This document shows, one piece after another, positions 52,777 to 61,989 of a DNA stretch of 64,000 nucleotides. The stretch spans positions 1 to 64,000 of the forward strand of contig NZ_RQJX01000015.1 in assembly GCF_003850045.1 (NCBI RefSeq). The letters are read 5' to 3'. The notes below the pieces were generated by a model. The model was not told the DNA's origin. It searched no databases and worked only from the letters and a program-made list of their open reading frames with translations. This DNA is from Aeromicrobium camelliae (GTDB taxonomy: Bacteria; Actinomycetota; Actinomycetes; Propionibacteriales; Nocardioidaceae). How positions within the stretch are numbered: position 1 is the first letter of the stretch; each line of letters begins with the position of its first letter. The position numbers and the translations under genes are program-made.

Positions 52777-53709
52777 TTATGGGGTGATGCGGGGGGACAA
52801 GTGCGGTTCCACCAGTTCGATGTAGCGGCGCGCCATGGTGGCGACGGTCTCGTCACCGGGCGCGGCCCAGACGTCGGCGTTGAAGATCTCCACCTCGACG
52901 TCGCCGTCGTAGCCGGTCGCGGCCACGGCGGCGGTCAGCGTGGCGAAGTCGATGTGACCGTCGCCCACCATTCCGCGCGACAACAGCGCGTCCGGCGGCA
53001 GCGGCGTGATCCAGTCGCAGACCTGGTAGCTGTAGATCCGATCGCCGGCGCGAGCGATCTGGTCCAGCACGCCCGGCTCCCACCACACGTGGAAGGTGTC
53101 GACGACGACGCCGACCACGTCCGGGTCGTGCGGCTCGGCGATGTCGAGCGCCTGCTCGAGCGTCGAGACGACGCCGCGGTCGGCCGCGTAGATCGGGTGC
53201 ATGGGCTCGATCGCCAACCGCACTCCGCGTGCGGCGGCGTGCGGAGCCAGCTCGGCAACCGCCTCCGCGGCACGCGAGCGCGCGCCCCGGATGTCGCGAT
53301 CGCCCTCGGGCAGACCACCGGGCACGAGCACCAGCGCGGCGGCGTCGAGCGCGGCCGTCTCGTCGAGTGCTCGCAGGTTCTCCTCGTAGGCGCGGCGGCG
53401 CTCGTCGGGGTCCGCCGAGGTGAAGAAGCCACCACGGCAGACCGACGACACGCGCAGACCCGCCTCCCGGATCCAGCGAGCACCCACCTCGACTCCGACC
53501 TCGGCCAACGGCTCGCGCCACACACCGAGCGAGGGGATGCCGGCGGCAACGCAACCGTCGATCGCCTCGCGGAGGGACCAGTTCGCCGTCGTGCGCTGGT
53601 TGAGTGCGAGCCGGGCAAGCCGCGGATCACCGGGCTCGGGCGTGGGCACGCGGGCCGGCAGCCCCGACGGGACGTCCGCGACACCCGCCGGCGCGTTCAC
53701 CGCGGTCAT
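52777..53709 (-). CDS. Sugar phosphate isomerase/epimerase (xylose-isomerase-like TIM barrel)
   Basis: A 310-residue TIM barrel of the AP-endonuclease-2/xylose isomerase-like family. Metal-binding strands: 'VRLAIEPMHPIYAADRG' (Glu), 'VGVVVDTFHVWWEPG' (Asp, His), 'HIDFATLTAAVAATGYDGD' (Asp) and 'VEVEIFN' (Glu). It isomerises or epimerises a keto-sugar or related acid. The ATG at 53709 overlaps the DUF993 gene stop as ATGA, tying it to the same pathway. Confidence 0.87.
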   Translation of the reverse strand: MTAVNAPAGVADVPSGLPARVPTPEPGDPRLARLALNQRTTANWSLREAIDGCVAAGIPSLGVWREPLAEVGVEVGARWIREAGLRVSSVCRGGFFTSADPDERRRAYEENLRALDETAALDAAALVLVPGGLPEGDRDIRGARSRAAEAVAELAPHAAARGVRLAIEPMHPIYAADRGVVSTLEQALDIAEPHDPDVVGVVVDTFHVWWEPGVLDQIARAGDRIYSYQVCDWITPLPPDALLSRGMVGDGHIDFATLTAAVAATGYDGDVEVEIFNADVWAAPGDETVATMARRYIELVEPHLSPRITP

Positions 53710-54863
53710 CGGGTGAGTCCTGCCGACGCGAGCCACAGCTGCATGCGGTGGGCCGCGAGGTCCGGGTCGGGCAAGAGCCGCGCCTCGTCGGCGAGCTCGA
53801 GGACCCGAGCGAGGTGGACGACGCTGCGACCGGTCTGCAGACCGCCCACCATCGTGAATCCGGGCTGGTGGCCGCTGAGCCACGCCAGGAACGCGATACC
53901 GGTCTTGTAGAACCACGTCGGTGGCGCGAACACGTGGCGCGAGAGCTCGAGCGTCGGGTTCATCGCCGCGTCGTAGGCAGCGAGATCGCCGCGATCGAGG
54001 GCCGCGAGCGCCGCGCCGGCCGCAGGGGCGATCGCGGCGAAGGCCCCCAGTAGGGCGTCGGAGTGATGCGTACCGTCGCCCCGGATCAGCTCCGGATAGT
54101 GGTAGTCGTCGCCCGTGTAGAGGCGGACGCCTTCGGGCAGCCGGGCGCGCAGACTGCGTTCGTGCTCGGCGGACAGCAGCGAGACTTTGACGCCGTCCAC
54201 GACGGCGGCGTGGTCGCGCACGAGGCCGAGGAAGGTCTCGGTGGCGGCGTCGACGTCCGCCGACCCCCAGTACCCCGCGAGCTGCGGGTCGAACATCTCC
54301 CCCAGCCAGTGCAGGATCACTGGACGGCTGACCTGCCCGAGGATCGCGTCGTACACCTTGCGGTACTCCTCGGCGTGCCGCGCCGTGGCCGCGAGCTGAC
54401 GAGACGCCATGACGATGACCTGTGCGCCGGTCGACTCCACGAATTCGACCTGCTCGAGGTACGCGGCCGTGACCTCGTCGAGCGAGCTCAGCTCGGTACG
54501 GTGGTCGGTGCCGGCGCCCGCCGCGATGCGGGCCCCAGCTTCCTTCGCCTCGGCGGCGCTGCGCCGGATCAGCTCCTGGATCGCTGCCCAGTCCAGGCCC
54601 ATGTTGCGCTGGGCGGTGTCCATCGCCTCCGCGACGCCGAGACCGTGCGCGAACAGGTGACGCCGGAACGCGAGGGTGGAGTCCCAGTCGACGACGGCCG
54701 GGGCCCCGGGCACGTTCTCGCCGAGCGGATCGGCCACGACGTGGGCCGCGGCGAACGCGATCCGAGACGTGAAACCGTCCGGGTGGCGCTCCCACTCCAA
54801 CGGCTCGGCGAGCGTCCGGGTGCGCCAGGTTCCGTCGGCTCCGGGCAGGTGCACCGTCGTCAT
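53706..54863 (-). CDS. DUF993 protein, dihydrodipicolinate synthase/aldolase-like TIM barrel
   Basis: A 385-residue protein. It has the barrel features of the DapA superfamily in a diverged form: 'GTDHRTELSSLDEVTAAYLE', 'GAQVIVMASRQLAATARHAE', 'RPVILHWLGEMFDP' and 'VDGVKVSLLSAEHE', where the Lys of GVKVSLL stands where the Schiff-base lysine is found. Members of DUF993 are not biochemically characterised to my knowledge. Location between a dehydrogenase and an isomerase suggests a retro-aldol or dehydration step on a sugar acid (inference). Both ends overlap neighbouring genes as ATGA. Confidence 0.8.
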   Translation of the reverse strand: MTTVHLPGADGTWRTRTLAEPLEWERHPDGFTSRIAFAAAHVVADPLGENVPGAPAVVDWDSTLAFRRHLFAHGLGVAEAMDTAQRNMGLDWAAIQELIRRSAAEAKEAGARIAAGAGTDHRTELSSLDEVTAAYLEQVEFVESTGAQVIVMASRQLAATARHAEEYRKVYDAILGQVSRPVILHWLGEMFDPQLAGYWGSADVDAATETFLGLVRDHAAVVDGVKVSLLSAEHERSLRARLPEGVRLYTGDDYHYPELIRGDGTHHSDALLGAFAAIAPAAGAALAALDRGDLAAYDAAMNPTLELSRHVFAPPTWFYKTGIAFLAWLSGHQPGFTMVGGLQTGRSVVHLARVLELADEARLLPDPDLAAHRMQLWLASAGLTR

Positions 54864-56032
54864 GCGTTCTGCCCCGTCGCGCCGGCCCGCACCTCGTCCA
54901 TCGTCACCCGTCGGCCCTCCCGCGAGGAGGCGTAACCGGCGTCGACGAGCTCGAGACCGCGCACGCCCGCCGCGAAGTCGTAGGCGTGCTGACGGCCTGC
55001 GTGCACGTCGAGGAGGAACTGCTCCCACTGCGCGCGGAACCCGTTGGCGAACGTCGCGTTGTCGGGCACCTCGTCCCACTGGGACCGGAAGTCCTGGTCG
55101 GTCGGCAGGTCGGGGTTCCAGACCGGCATGGGCGTGCGCACGCGCGGCTGCACGCGGCAACCGAACAGTCCGGCCACTGCCGAGCCGTGGGTGCCGTCGA
55201 CCTGGAACTCGACGAGCTCCTTACGCTCGACGCGCACCGCCCACGACGAGTTGACCTGGGCGATGACGTCGCCCTCGAGCTCGAAGATCGCGTACGCGGC
55301 GTCGTCGGCGGTCGCCTCGTACGGGCGGCCTTGTTCGTCCCAGCGCTGCGGGATGTGCGTGACGGCCTTCGCGGTCACGGCCTCGACCCGCCCGAAGAGG
55401 TTCTCCAGAACGTAGTTCCAGTGGCAGAACATGTCGAGGACCATGCCGCCGCCGTCCTCGGCGCGGTAGTTCCAGCTCGGGCGCTGAGCGGGCAGGTAGT
55501 CACCCTCGAAGACCCAATAGCCGAACTCGCCGCGCACCGACAGCAGTCGGCCGAAGAAGCCGGAGTCGAGCAGGCGGCGCAGCTTGCGCAGACCCGGCAG
55601 GTAGAGCTTGTCGTGGACGACGCCGTTGATGATCCCCGCCTCGTCGGCCGCGTCGGCGAGGCGCTGGCCGTCGGCGACGCTCTCGGCCGTCGGCTTCTCG
55701 GTGTAGACGTGCTTGCCGGCCTCCACGGCCTTGAGGATCGCTCCGACGCGCTCGCTCGTGACCAGCGCGTCGAAGTAGATGGTCGCGGAGGGATCGGCGA
55801 GCGCGCCGTCGAGGTCGGTCGTCCAGTCCGCGACGTCGTGACGCTTGGCGAGCTCCTGGAGCTTCTCGGCGTTGCGACCCACCAGGATCGGCTCGACCCG
55901 GATGCGCGACCCGTCCGGCAGCACGATGCCGCCGTCGTCGCGGATCGCGAGGATCGACCGGACCAGGTGCTGCCGGTAGCCCATGCGCCCGGTGACGCCG
56001 TTCATGATGATGCGGTAGGTGGTTTCAGACAT
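54860..56032 (-). CDS. Gfo/Idh/MocA family oxidoreductase
   Basis: A 390-residue NAD(P)-dependent dehydrogenase. 'IIMNGVTGRMGYRQHLVRSI' is a Rossmann-type start (GVTGRMG), 'GKHVYTEKPTAESVADGQRL' contains the catalytic Lys (EKP), and 'GGGMVLDMFCHWNYVLENLF' holds the active-site Asp and His. Its length and 'GFFGRLLSVRGEFGYWVFEGD' place it in the sugar-acid/inositol dehydrogenase-like part of the family. It lies between livF (8-base overlap) and DUF993, so it probably performs the first oxidation after uptake. Confidence 0.86.
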   Translation of the reverse strand: MSETTYRIIMNGVTGRMGYRQHLVRSILAIRDDGGIVLPDGSRIRVEPILVGRNAEKLQELAKRHDVADWTTDLDGALADPSATIYFDALVTSERVGAILKAVEAGKHVYTEKPTAESVADGQRLADAADEAGIINGVVHDKLYLPGLRKLRRLLDSGFFGRLLSVRGEFGYWVFEGDYLPAQRPSWNYRAEDGGGMVLDMFCHWNYVLENLFGRVEAVTAKAVTHIPQRWDEQGRPYEATADDAAYAIFELEGDVIAQVNSSWAVRVERKELVEFQVDGTHGSAVAGLFGCRVQPRVRTPMPVWNPDLPTDQDFRSQWDEVPDNATFANGFRAQWEQFLLDVHAGRQHAYDFAAGVRGLELVDAGYASSREGRRVTMDEVRAGATGQNA

Positions 56033-56816
56033 GGGTCGCCTTTGCGGAGTCGTCGGTGTGAGGGCGGCCGCCGAGATAGAGCTCCGCCAACTGGGGATCG
56101 GCCAGCAGCTCCTGCGCCGGACCGGAGATGTGGACGCGGCCGAGGTCGAGGACGCAGCCGAGGTCGGCGGTCTCGAGCGCCCGGCGGGCGTTCTGCTCGA
56201 CCATGAGCACGGCGAGGCCGGCGTCGCGCATCCGCACGACCTGTTCGAACACGGTCGCCGTGGCCTTGGGGTCCAGACCCATGGACGGCTCGTCGAGCAG
56301 CACGACCTTGGGATCGACCATGAGCGACCGGGCGAACTCGACCTGCTTCTGCTGGCCGCCGGAGAGCGCCCCCGCGAGGGCGTCCCACCGGTCACCGACC
56401 ACCGGGAACAGCGACTTGACGAAGTCCACCCGCTCGGCGATGAACTGCTTGTCGCGCACCGTGTAAGCGCCGAGCATGACGTTCTCGCCGACGGTCATCT
56501 CCCGGAACACGCTGTGCCCCTGCAGGACGTGTGACAGACCGGCCGCGAGCATGTCCTGGGGGCCGTTGCGGGTCACGTCCTGGCCCAGCACCCGGACGCT
56601 GCCGGCGCGCGGGGTCAGCATGCCGCTCGCGACCTTCAGCACCGTGGACTTGCCGGCGCCGTTCGGTCCGACGAGGCACACCACGCTCGCCGGCGGCACC
56701 TTGACGGTCAGTCCTCGCAGCACGAGCGCCGCCCGGCCGTACCCGGCCTGCACGTCGTCGAGCTCGAGCAGATACTCCTGACGCCCCTGGGGAGCGTCGT
56801 GCTGTTCAGATGCCAA
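56025..56816 (-). CDS. livF: LIV-type ABC transporter ATP-binding protein (LivF)
   Basis: A 263-residue ATPase. 'ELDDVQAGYGRAALVLRGL' is the LivF-type opening, Walker A GPNGAGKST, signature LSGGQQKQVEFARSL, Walker B 'VVLLDEPSMGLDP'. I use a TTG start at 56816 because GGAGG lies six bases upstream and the reading begins inside the livG end (11-base overlap); an earlier in-frame ATG would add an unrelated Arg-rich piece. Energises the LivH/LivM channel. Confidence 0.88.
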   Translation of the reverse strand: MASEQHDAPQGRQEYLLELDDVQAGYGRAALVLRGLTVKVPPASVVCLVGPNGAGKSTVLKVASGMLTPRAGSVRVLGQDVTRNGPQDMLAAGLSHVLQGHSVFREMTVGENVMLGAYTVRDKQFIAERVDFVKSLFPVVGDRWDALAGALSGGQQKQVEFARSLMVDPKVVLLDEPSMGLDPKATATVFEQVVRMRDAGLAVLMVEQNARRALETADLGCVLDLGRVHISGPAQELLADPQLAELYLGGRPHTDDSAKATHV

Positions 56817-57579
56817 GGTAGGCCTCCAGGACTCGGGGGTCGTTCTGCACGAGCGACGGGGGACCCTCACAGATGGGGCGCCCGCGGTCGAACACGACCA
56901 CGTGGTCGGACAGGCTCATGACGAGCTCCATGTTGTGCTCGACGACGATGAAGGTCTTGCCCTCGGCGTTGAGCGAGCGGATCAGGTTGGCGATGCGATC
57001 GATCAGCGCGGGGTTCACGCCGCCGGCCGGCTCGTCGAGCATGATCGTGTCGGGGTCGGCCATGAGGACGCCGCCGAGTTCGAGCAGCTTCTGCTGTCCG
57101 TACGACAGGTCCCGCGCCTCGGCGTGCTCGAGGTGGTCGATGCCCACGCGGGCGAGCAGTTCGCGGGCACGCTCCTGGTCGGCGGCGTCGCGCGCCGAGC
57201 CGAGCATCTTCCACACGGACTGCGGCCGGACGGCCGCCAGCATGTTCTCCATGACCGTCATGCGCGGGAAGATCCGGCACAGCTGGAAGCTGCGGCCGAT
57301 CCCCTGCCGGGCGATGCGGTGCGGCGAGGCCGTCGTGATGTCCGTGCCGCGGAAGGTCGTGGTGCCCTCGTCGGCGCGGATCATGCCGGTCACGCAGTTG
57401 AAGAACGTGGTCTTGCCCGACCCGTTGGGGCCGATGAGGGCGTTGACCTTGCCGTCCTGAAACGTCACCGAGGCGCCGTCGAGTGCCGTCACCCCGCCGT
57501 AGGACTTGCGCAGGCCGTTCGTCTCGAGGCTGCGGCCGGTCGAGACCGGCGCGCTGCTCTCCTGCTGAGTCTGAGTCAT
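56806..57579 (-). CDS. livG: LIV-type ABC transporter ATP-binding protein (LivG)
   Basis: A 257-residue ATPase with 'LRKSYGGVTALDGASVTF', Walker A GPNGSGKTT, 'IARQGIGRSFQLCRIFPRMT' (the characteristic LivG Q-loop region), signature LSYGQQKLLELG and Walker B 'TIMLDEPAGGVNP'. The C-terminal 'RVLEAYLGI' is the conserved LivG tail. ATG 57579 overlaps the livM stop as ATGA. Confidence 0.9.
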   Translation of the reverse strand: MTQTQQESSAPVSTGRSLETNGLRKSYGGVTALDGASVTFQDGKVNALIGPNGSGKTTFFNCVTGMIRADEGTTTFRGTDITTASPHRIARQGIGRSFQLCRIFPRMTVMENMLAAVRPQSVWKMLGSARDAADQERARELLARVGIDHLEHAEARDLSYGQQKLLELGGVLMADPDTIMLDEPAGGVNPALIDRIANLIRSLNAEGKTFIVVEHNMELVMSLSDHVVVFDRGRPICEGPPSLVQNDPRVLEAYLGI

Positions 57580-58664
57580 CGACGTGCTTCCTCTCCTGAA
57601 ACGGCCATCGCGTCGTCGCGGTCCGGTTCGGACGCCTCGCCGCGACGCTGCGCGGCGAGTTCGGCCTGCGTCTGCTCGCGGATCGACGCCGCCTGCGGAC
57701 GGAACCGGGCGACGAGCTGCCCGACTGCCGGGATGATGCCGTCCGGCATGAACAGGACGACGAGCGCCAGCAGCAGACCGAGCGCCACGAGGTGGAACTG
57801 GGTGTCGCCGTACTGGGCCTTGAAGAACTCGAGCGCGTACCCGACGATCACGGCGCCGAGCAACGGCCCGAACAGGCTGCGGATGCCGCCGAGCAGGCTC
57901 ATCAGGACCATGTAGGAGCCGACGAGGATCGAGAACTGGAAGATCGGGTCGAGGAACCCGAACCACAGGGCGTAGAGGCCGCCGCCGAGCGCCGTGAAGA
58001 ACGCCGAGACGACGAACACCGCGAGCTTGTAGGAGAAAGTCGGCACGCCGAGCGCCTCGGCCTTGTCCTCGTCCTCGCGGATCGCCTTCAGGCCGATGCC
58101 GAAGCGGGACCGGTCGATCGCCCACCAGGTGAAGAGCGCGATGGCCAGCAGCGCCAGGTGCAGGTAGAAGAACCGCTCGTGCTGCTCCGGACGCAGGACC
58201 TCCGGGCCGAACGGACGCGGGACGCGCAGACCGTTCGATCCGCCGGTCACCGAGCCCCAGCTCTGGAAGGCCAGGAGCATGATGAGGACGAGCGCGATGG
58301 AGACGATGACGAACGAGGCGCCGCGGACCCGCAGGCTCGCGATGCCGATCGGCACGGCCAGCAGCGCGACCCCGACTGCGCCCAGGAGCATCGCGACCCA
58401 GGGGTTGAGTCCCGCGTCGAGGATGAGCAGGGCCGTGGCGTAGCCGCCGAGACCGGAGTACGCGGCGTGGCCGAGCGAGATGTAGCCCGTGAAGCCGCCG
58501 ACGAAGTTCCACGACGTCGCGAGGACGGCGTAGCTCATGATGACGACGCCGACCGACAGGATGAAGGGGTCGGGAGCCAGGCTGGGGAACGCCAGGGCCA
58601 GCGCGATCAGCGCCAGGAGTCCGACGATCTTGACACCGCGGTTCACGGTGCGTGACGCGGTCAT
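57576..58664 (-). CDS. livM: LIV-type ABC transporter permease (LivM)
   Basis: A 362-residue permease with about nine helices. 'NFVGGFTGYISLGHAAYSGL' (G-Y-x-S-L-G-H) and 'KAIREDEDKAEALGVPTFSYKLAVFV' (EAA loop to the ATPase) are the LivM signatures; 'GGIRSLFGPLLGAVIVG' follows. A C-terminal charged tail of about 50 residues is longer than usual. Pairs with LivH. Confidence 0.9.
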   Translation of the reverse strand: MTASRTVNRGVKIVGLLALIALALAFPSLAPDPFILSVGVVIMSYAVLATSWNFVGGFTGYISLGHAAYSGLGGYATALLILDAGLNPWVAMLLGAVGVALLAVPIGIASLRVRGASFVIVSIALVLIMLLAFQSWGSVTGGSNGLRVPRPFGPEVLRPEQHERFFYLHLALLAIALFTWWAIDRSRFGIGLKAIREDEDKAEALGVPTFSYKLAVFVVSAFFTALGGGLYALWFGFLDPIFQFSILVGSYMVLMSLLGGIRSLFGPLLGAVIVGYALEFFKAQYGDTQFHLVALGLLLALVVLFMPDGIIPAVGQLVARFRPQAASIREQTQAELAAQRRGEASEPDRDDAMAVSGEEARR

Positions 58665-58665
58665 G

Positions 58666-59550
58666 TCAGAACCTCTGGGCAAGACGACCTCCGAAGAATC
58701 CTTGGGGACGCAGCATCAGCGTCGCGAACAGCGCGACGTAGAAGATGGTCTGCGCCCAGGTGGTGCCGAGCGGCAGCTGCAGCAGCGCCTGGCCGATGCC
58801 GAGGACCATCGCCGCGATCGCGGCGCCCGGGATGGAACCGAGACCGCCGACGACGATGATCGCCATCAGCGGGCCGATCCAGTGCCAGTGCAGCGAGGGG
58901 TAGATGGTGGAGTCGAGAGCGAGCGCCGTCCCACCGACCGCCGCGGTGGCGAGGCCGAGGCCGAAGCCGTAGCCCGCCACCCGGTCGGTGTTGACACCCA
59001 CGAGGCGGGCGGCCTCGGGATGCTGGATCGTCGCGCGCAGCGCCTGACCGAAGCGCGTGCGCTTCATGATGAGGTACAGCGCCAGCAGCGACGCCGCCGC
59101 GAGCACGAACGCGATGAGCTTGACGACCGCGATGTTCGCCCCGAAGACCTCGAAGCTCGTGCCCGAGTACGGGAGCTGGATGCGGCGCTGCGTGCCGCTG
59201 AAGATGAACCCGAGCATGCCCTCGATCACGAGTGCGATCGAGAAGGTCAACAGCACCGACATCATCGTCAGGGTCGCCGGCCGGAGCCGGGAGATCAGCA
59301 GGCGCTGCATCACCACCCCCGCCACGAAGAACAGCGGGACGGTGATGATCAGCGAGAACAGCGGGTCGAGGCCGGTCTGGCTGGTGAAATACCAGGCGAG
59401 GTAGGCCGCGAGGATGAGGAACGCCGAGTGGGCGATCATCACCACCCGCATGACTCCGAAGTAGAGCGTGAGTCCGGCGGCCAGGAGGGCGTAGAGCCCT
59501 CCCAGCAACACGCCGAGCACGACGCTTTGGAGGATCAGGGAACCACTCAT
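58666..59550 (-). CDS. livH: LIV-type ABC transporter permease (LivH)
   Basis: A 294-residue permease with eight helices. 'GGLYALLAAGLTLYFGVMRVVMIAHSAF' region, 'TRFGQALRATIQHPEAARLVGVN' (EAA loop) and 'VVGGLGSIPGAAIAAMVLGI' are typical of LivH. In amino-acid LivH the helix-1 loop usually reads N-x-A-H-G; here it is IAHSAF, and Gly to Ser at that position is unusual, in line with a non-branched-chain substrate (inference). Gap of one base to livM. Confidence 0.9.
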   Translation of the reverse strand: MSGSLILQSVVLGVLLGGLYALLAAGLTLYFGVMRVVMIAHSAFLILAAYLAWYFTSQTGLDPLFSLIITVPLFFVAGVVMQRLLISRLRPATLTMMSVLLTFSIALVIEGMLGFIFSGTQRRIQLPYSGTSFEVFGANIAVVKLIAFVLAAASLLALYLIMKRTRFGQALRATIQHPEAARLVGVNTDRVAGYGFGLGLATAAVGGTALALDSTIYPSLHWHWIGPLMAIIVVGGLGSIPGAAIAAMVLGIGQALLQLPLGTTWAQTIFYVALFATLMLRPQGFFGGRLAQRF

Positions 59551-59554
59551 CGGA

Positions 59555-60832
59555 TCACCAGGCCGGCTTCTCGGCGATGAAGTCGGCCTCGGCCGCTTCC
59601 TCGGGGAGGACGATCTTGATCTCGCCGTCGACGTACTGCTGGATCAGGTGGGCGCCCTGCGGGCGTCCGGCCTCGTCCCACGAGAGCGGACCGACGACGG
59701 TCTGGACCTCGTTCTCGCGCAGCCAGTCGATGAGCGACTGCTGGCACTCCGGTGACGCGTCCGCGCACTCGACGGCCTCGACGGCCGCCGCGACGACCTG
59801 ACCGGTCGTCCAGGCGTTGGCCTCATCCTCGTTCGGCGGGGTGCCGTGCATCTCGGTGTAGAACTCGACGAATTCCGCGTTGGTCTCCCACGACGCCTCA
59901 GGCGTGTAGCCGGTGGGCGAGATGATGCCCTCGGTCTGCGCGCCGATGGCCTCGGGGAACTCCGGGTTCGTCGGCGCGGTCGAGAACGCGGCCATGCGCG
60001 GCTGGTAGCCGAGCTGGCGGACGGCGACGATGAGGTTGACCGCGTCCTGGTACTGCGTGCCGCCGACGAGGATGTCGGCGTCGGAGTCGGCGATCTTGTT
60101 GGCGATGGAGCTGAAGTCCGTCGTGTTCGGCGGGTAGACCTCGTCGACGACGGTCTCGACGCCCATCTCCTCGAGCCGGTCCTTGAGGCCGTACGCGGTG
60201 CCCTGGGCGAAGGGGTCGTCCATCGCCGCGTAGGCGGCGGTCTTCGGACGCTCAGCCTCGGGCATCTGCTCGATGTAGTCCGCGAGGTAGTCGTAGTGAT
60301 CCTGCGCGACCGCCGGCGCGGCGTAGAAGAGGTTGTCGAAGCCCTGCGTGAAGATCTCCTCGGCGGCGCCCGCAGGCTCGACGAACAGGAAGCCGTAGTC
60401 CTGCGCGACCTGCGCGGCCGGGACCACGAGGCGCGTCGAGAACGGTCCGAAGACGAGGTCGACGCCGTCCTGGTTGATGAGCTTCTCGTAGTCCGAGGCG
60501 ACGCGGTCGGCGTTCGACTGGTCGTCGAGGATCTTCAGCTCGACCTCGCGACCCAGCAGGCCGCCGTTCTCGTTCACGTACGCGGCCCAGGCCTCGTACC
60601 CGCGCTGCACGCCCTTGCCGGGCTCGGAGAAGTCGCCGGTCAACGGGAGCGAGATGCCGATCGTGATCGGTCCGTCCTCGTCGGAATCTCCTCCTCCGCC
60701 CCCGGCGCTGCCGCTGCTCAGGCAGCCGGCGAGCGTCAGCGCGGCCACACCGGCGACGACCGCCGACGACCCTCGCTTCCAGGCTCCGCCGACGCGGTGG
60801 CCGCGTCCTTCCCGCCGCTCGTGACCGATCAT
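59555..60832 (-). CDS. livK: LIV-type ABC transporter substrate-binding lipoprotein (LivK family)
   Basis: A 425-residue binding protein. Signal peptide with lipobox LAGCLSS gives lipid anchoring, then a Gly-rich linker. 'TIGISLPLTGDFSEPGKGVQ', 'VELKILDDQSNADRVASDYE', 'VDLVFGPFSTRLVVPAAQVA' and 'ANAWTTGQVVAAAVE' mark the class I (LIV/amide) fold. Several such systems carry polyols, amides or aromatic compounds, so the ligand cannot be read. GAGGAG lies five bases before ATG 60832. First gene of the catabolic operon, behind a LacI-type operator. Confidence 0.9.
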   Translation of the reverse strand: MIGHERREGRGHRVGGAWKRGSSAVVAGVAALTLAGCLSSGSAGGGGGDSDEDGPITIGISLPLTGDFSEPGKGVQRGYEAWAAYVNENGGLLGREVELKILDDQSNADRVASDYEKLINQDGVDLVFGPFSTRLVVPAAQVAQDYGFLFVEPAGAAEEIFTQGFDNLFYAAPAVAQDHYDYLADYIEQMPEAERPKTAAYAAMDDPFAQGTAYGLKDRLEEMGVETVVDEVYPPNTTDFSSIANKIADSDADILVGGTQYQDAVNLIVAVRQLGYQPRMAAFSTAPTNPEFPEAIGAQTEGIISPTGYTPEASWETNAEFVEFYTEMHGTPPNEDEANAWTTGQVVAAAVEAVECADASPECQQSLIDWLRENEVQTVVGPLSWDEAGRPQGAHLIQQYVDGEIKIVLPEEAAEADFIAEKPAW

Positions 60833-60864
60833 CTCTACTCCTCGCGCATGGTCGCTGCTGTGCT

Positions 60865-60888
60865 CGAAAGCGCTTTCGTAAGCGCTTG
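60865..60888. promoter_or_regulatory. LacI-family operators between livK and the LacI gene
   Basis: CGAAAGCGCTTTCG (60865-60878) is a perfect 14-base palindrome with the central CG typical of LacI/GalR sites; a second core AAGCGCTT (60880-60887) lies 12 bases on, about one helical turn. Between divergent starts at 60832 and 60961, so a single repressor could close both directions. Confidence 0.8.
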
Positions 60889-60960
60889 CGCTAAAGTAGA
60901 GCCGAACCCCCGGAGTGTGTCAAGGGTCACATCGGAATCCGAGTGAGAAGAGGTGCATCG

Positions 60961-61989
60961 ATGCGAGCTCCACGCGCGTTGCGTCTGCAAGACGTCGCCG
61001 AGCGCGCGGGAGTGTCGCTCGCGACCGCTTCGCGAGCGCTCTCGGGACGGGACGGAGTCAGCAGCGGCGTCGCCGAGCGGGTCCGCGAAGTCGCGCGCGA
61101 CATGGGTTACGTCGCCAATCCGCACGCACGCTCCCTCGCCGGCGGATCGACGCCCTCGGTCGGGCTCGTCGTCCACGAGATCAGCGACCCCTACTTCGCC
61201 GAGATCGCCACCGGGGTGATGCGCGTGGGCGACCGCGAGGGGCTCACCGTCCAGGTGTGTCACACCGGCCGGGACCCGGACCGCGAGGTCGCTCAGATCC
61301 GCGCATTGACCGCCAACCGGGTCGGTCGGATCATCATCGCCGGTTCCGGTTTCGTCGACGCCGCGGTCCAGCGCGAGACCCGCCGGGCGCTCGACGACTA
61401 CCGCGCCACCGGTGGCCGGGTGGCGGTCATCGGCCGCCACCACCTGAGCGCCGACGCGGTGCTGCCGGACAACCGCGACGGGGCCCGTTCCATGGTCGAG
61501 CATCTCCTCTCCCTCGGACACCGCCGCCTGGCGATCGTCGCGGGATCACGTCTGCTCACCACCGTCGCCGACCGCCTCGCCGGCGCCACCGAGACCCTCA
61601 CCGAGCACGGGCTCGATCCGGCCTCCATGCCGGTGATCGAGGCCGAGTTCACGCGGCGCGGCGGCAAGGAGGCGGCGCGCCGCGTGTTGGACGAGCACCC
61701 GGACGTCACCGCCATCCTCGCGCTCAACGACGACATGGCGATCGGCGTCCTCTCCGCGCTGCGGGGCGCCGGCGTCGACGTCCCCCGCGACGTCTCCGTC
61801 GCGGGCTTCGACGACATCGGCGTCGCACAGGACCTTGCGCCGTCCCTCACCACGGTGCGACTGCCGATGACCAGCATCGGCGAGATCGCGCTGTCCCTCA
61901 CCTTGCAAGAGCCCGCGGCTCGGCCCCGGCGCCGCACCACCGGCCACGAACTCGTGATCCGCGACTCGACGGGAGCCCCACGCCCATGA
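60961..61989 (+). CDS. LacI-family transcriptional regulator
   Basis: A 342-residue repressor. The N-terminal helix-turn-helix and hinge read 'RLQDVAERAGVSLATASRAL' and 'VREVARDMGYVANPHARSLA'; the effector domain is a periplasmic-binding-protein fold ('VGLVVHEISDPYFAEIATGV', 'AILALNDDMAIGVLSAL', 'VSVAGFDDIGVAQDLAPSLT'). The ATG at 60961 is preceded by AAGAGG. It should repress the divergent livK operon and its own coupled glycerate kinase, being released by the transported substrate or an intermediate. Confidence 0.9.
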   Translation: MRAPRALRLQDVAERAGVSLATASRALSGRDGVSSGVAERVREVARDMGYVANPHARSLAGGSTPSVGLVVHEISDPYFAEIATGVMRVGDREGLTVQVCHTGRDPDREVAQIRALTANRVGRIIIAGSGFVDAAVQRETRRALDDYRATGGRVAVIGRHHLSADAVLPDNRDGARSMVEHLLSLGHRRLAIVAGSRLLTTVADRLAGATETLTEHGLDPASMPVIEAEFTRRGGKEAARRVLDEHPDVTAILALNDDMAIGVLSALRGAGVDVPRDVSVAGFDDIGVAQDLAPSLTTVRLPMTSIGEIALSLTLQEPAARPRRRTTGHELVIRDSTGAPRP

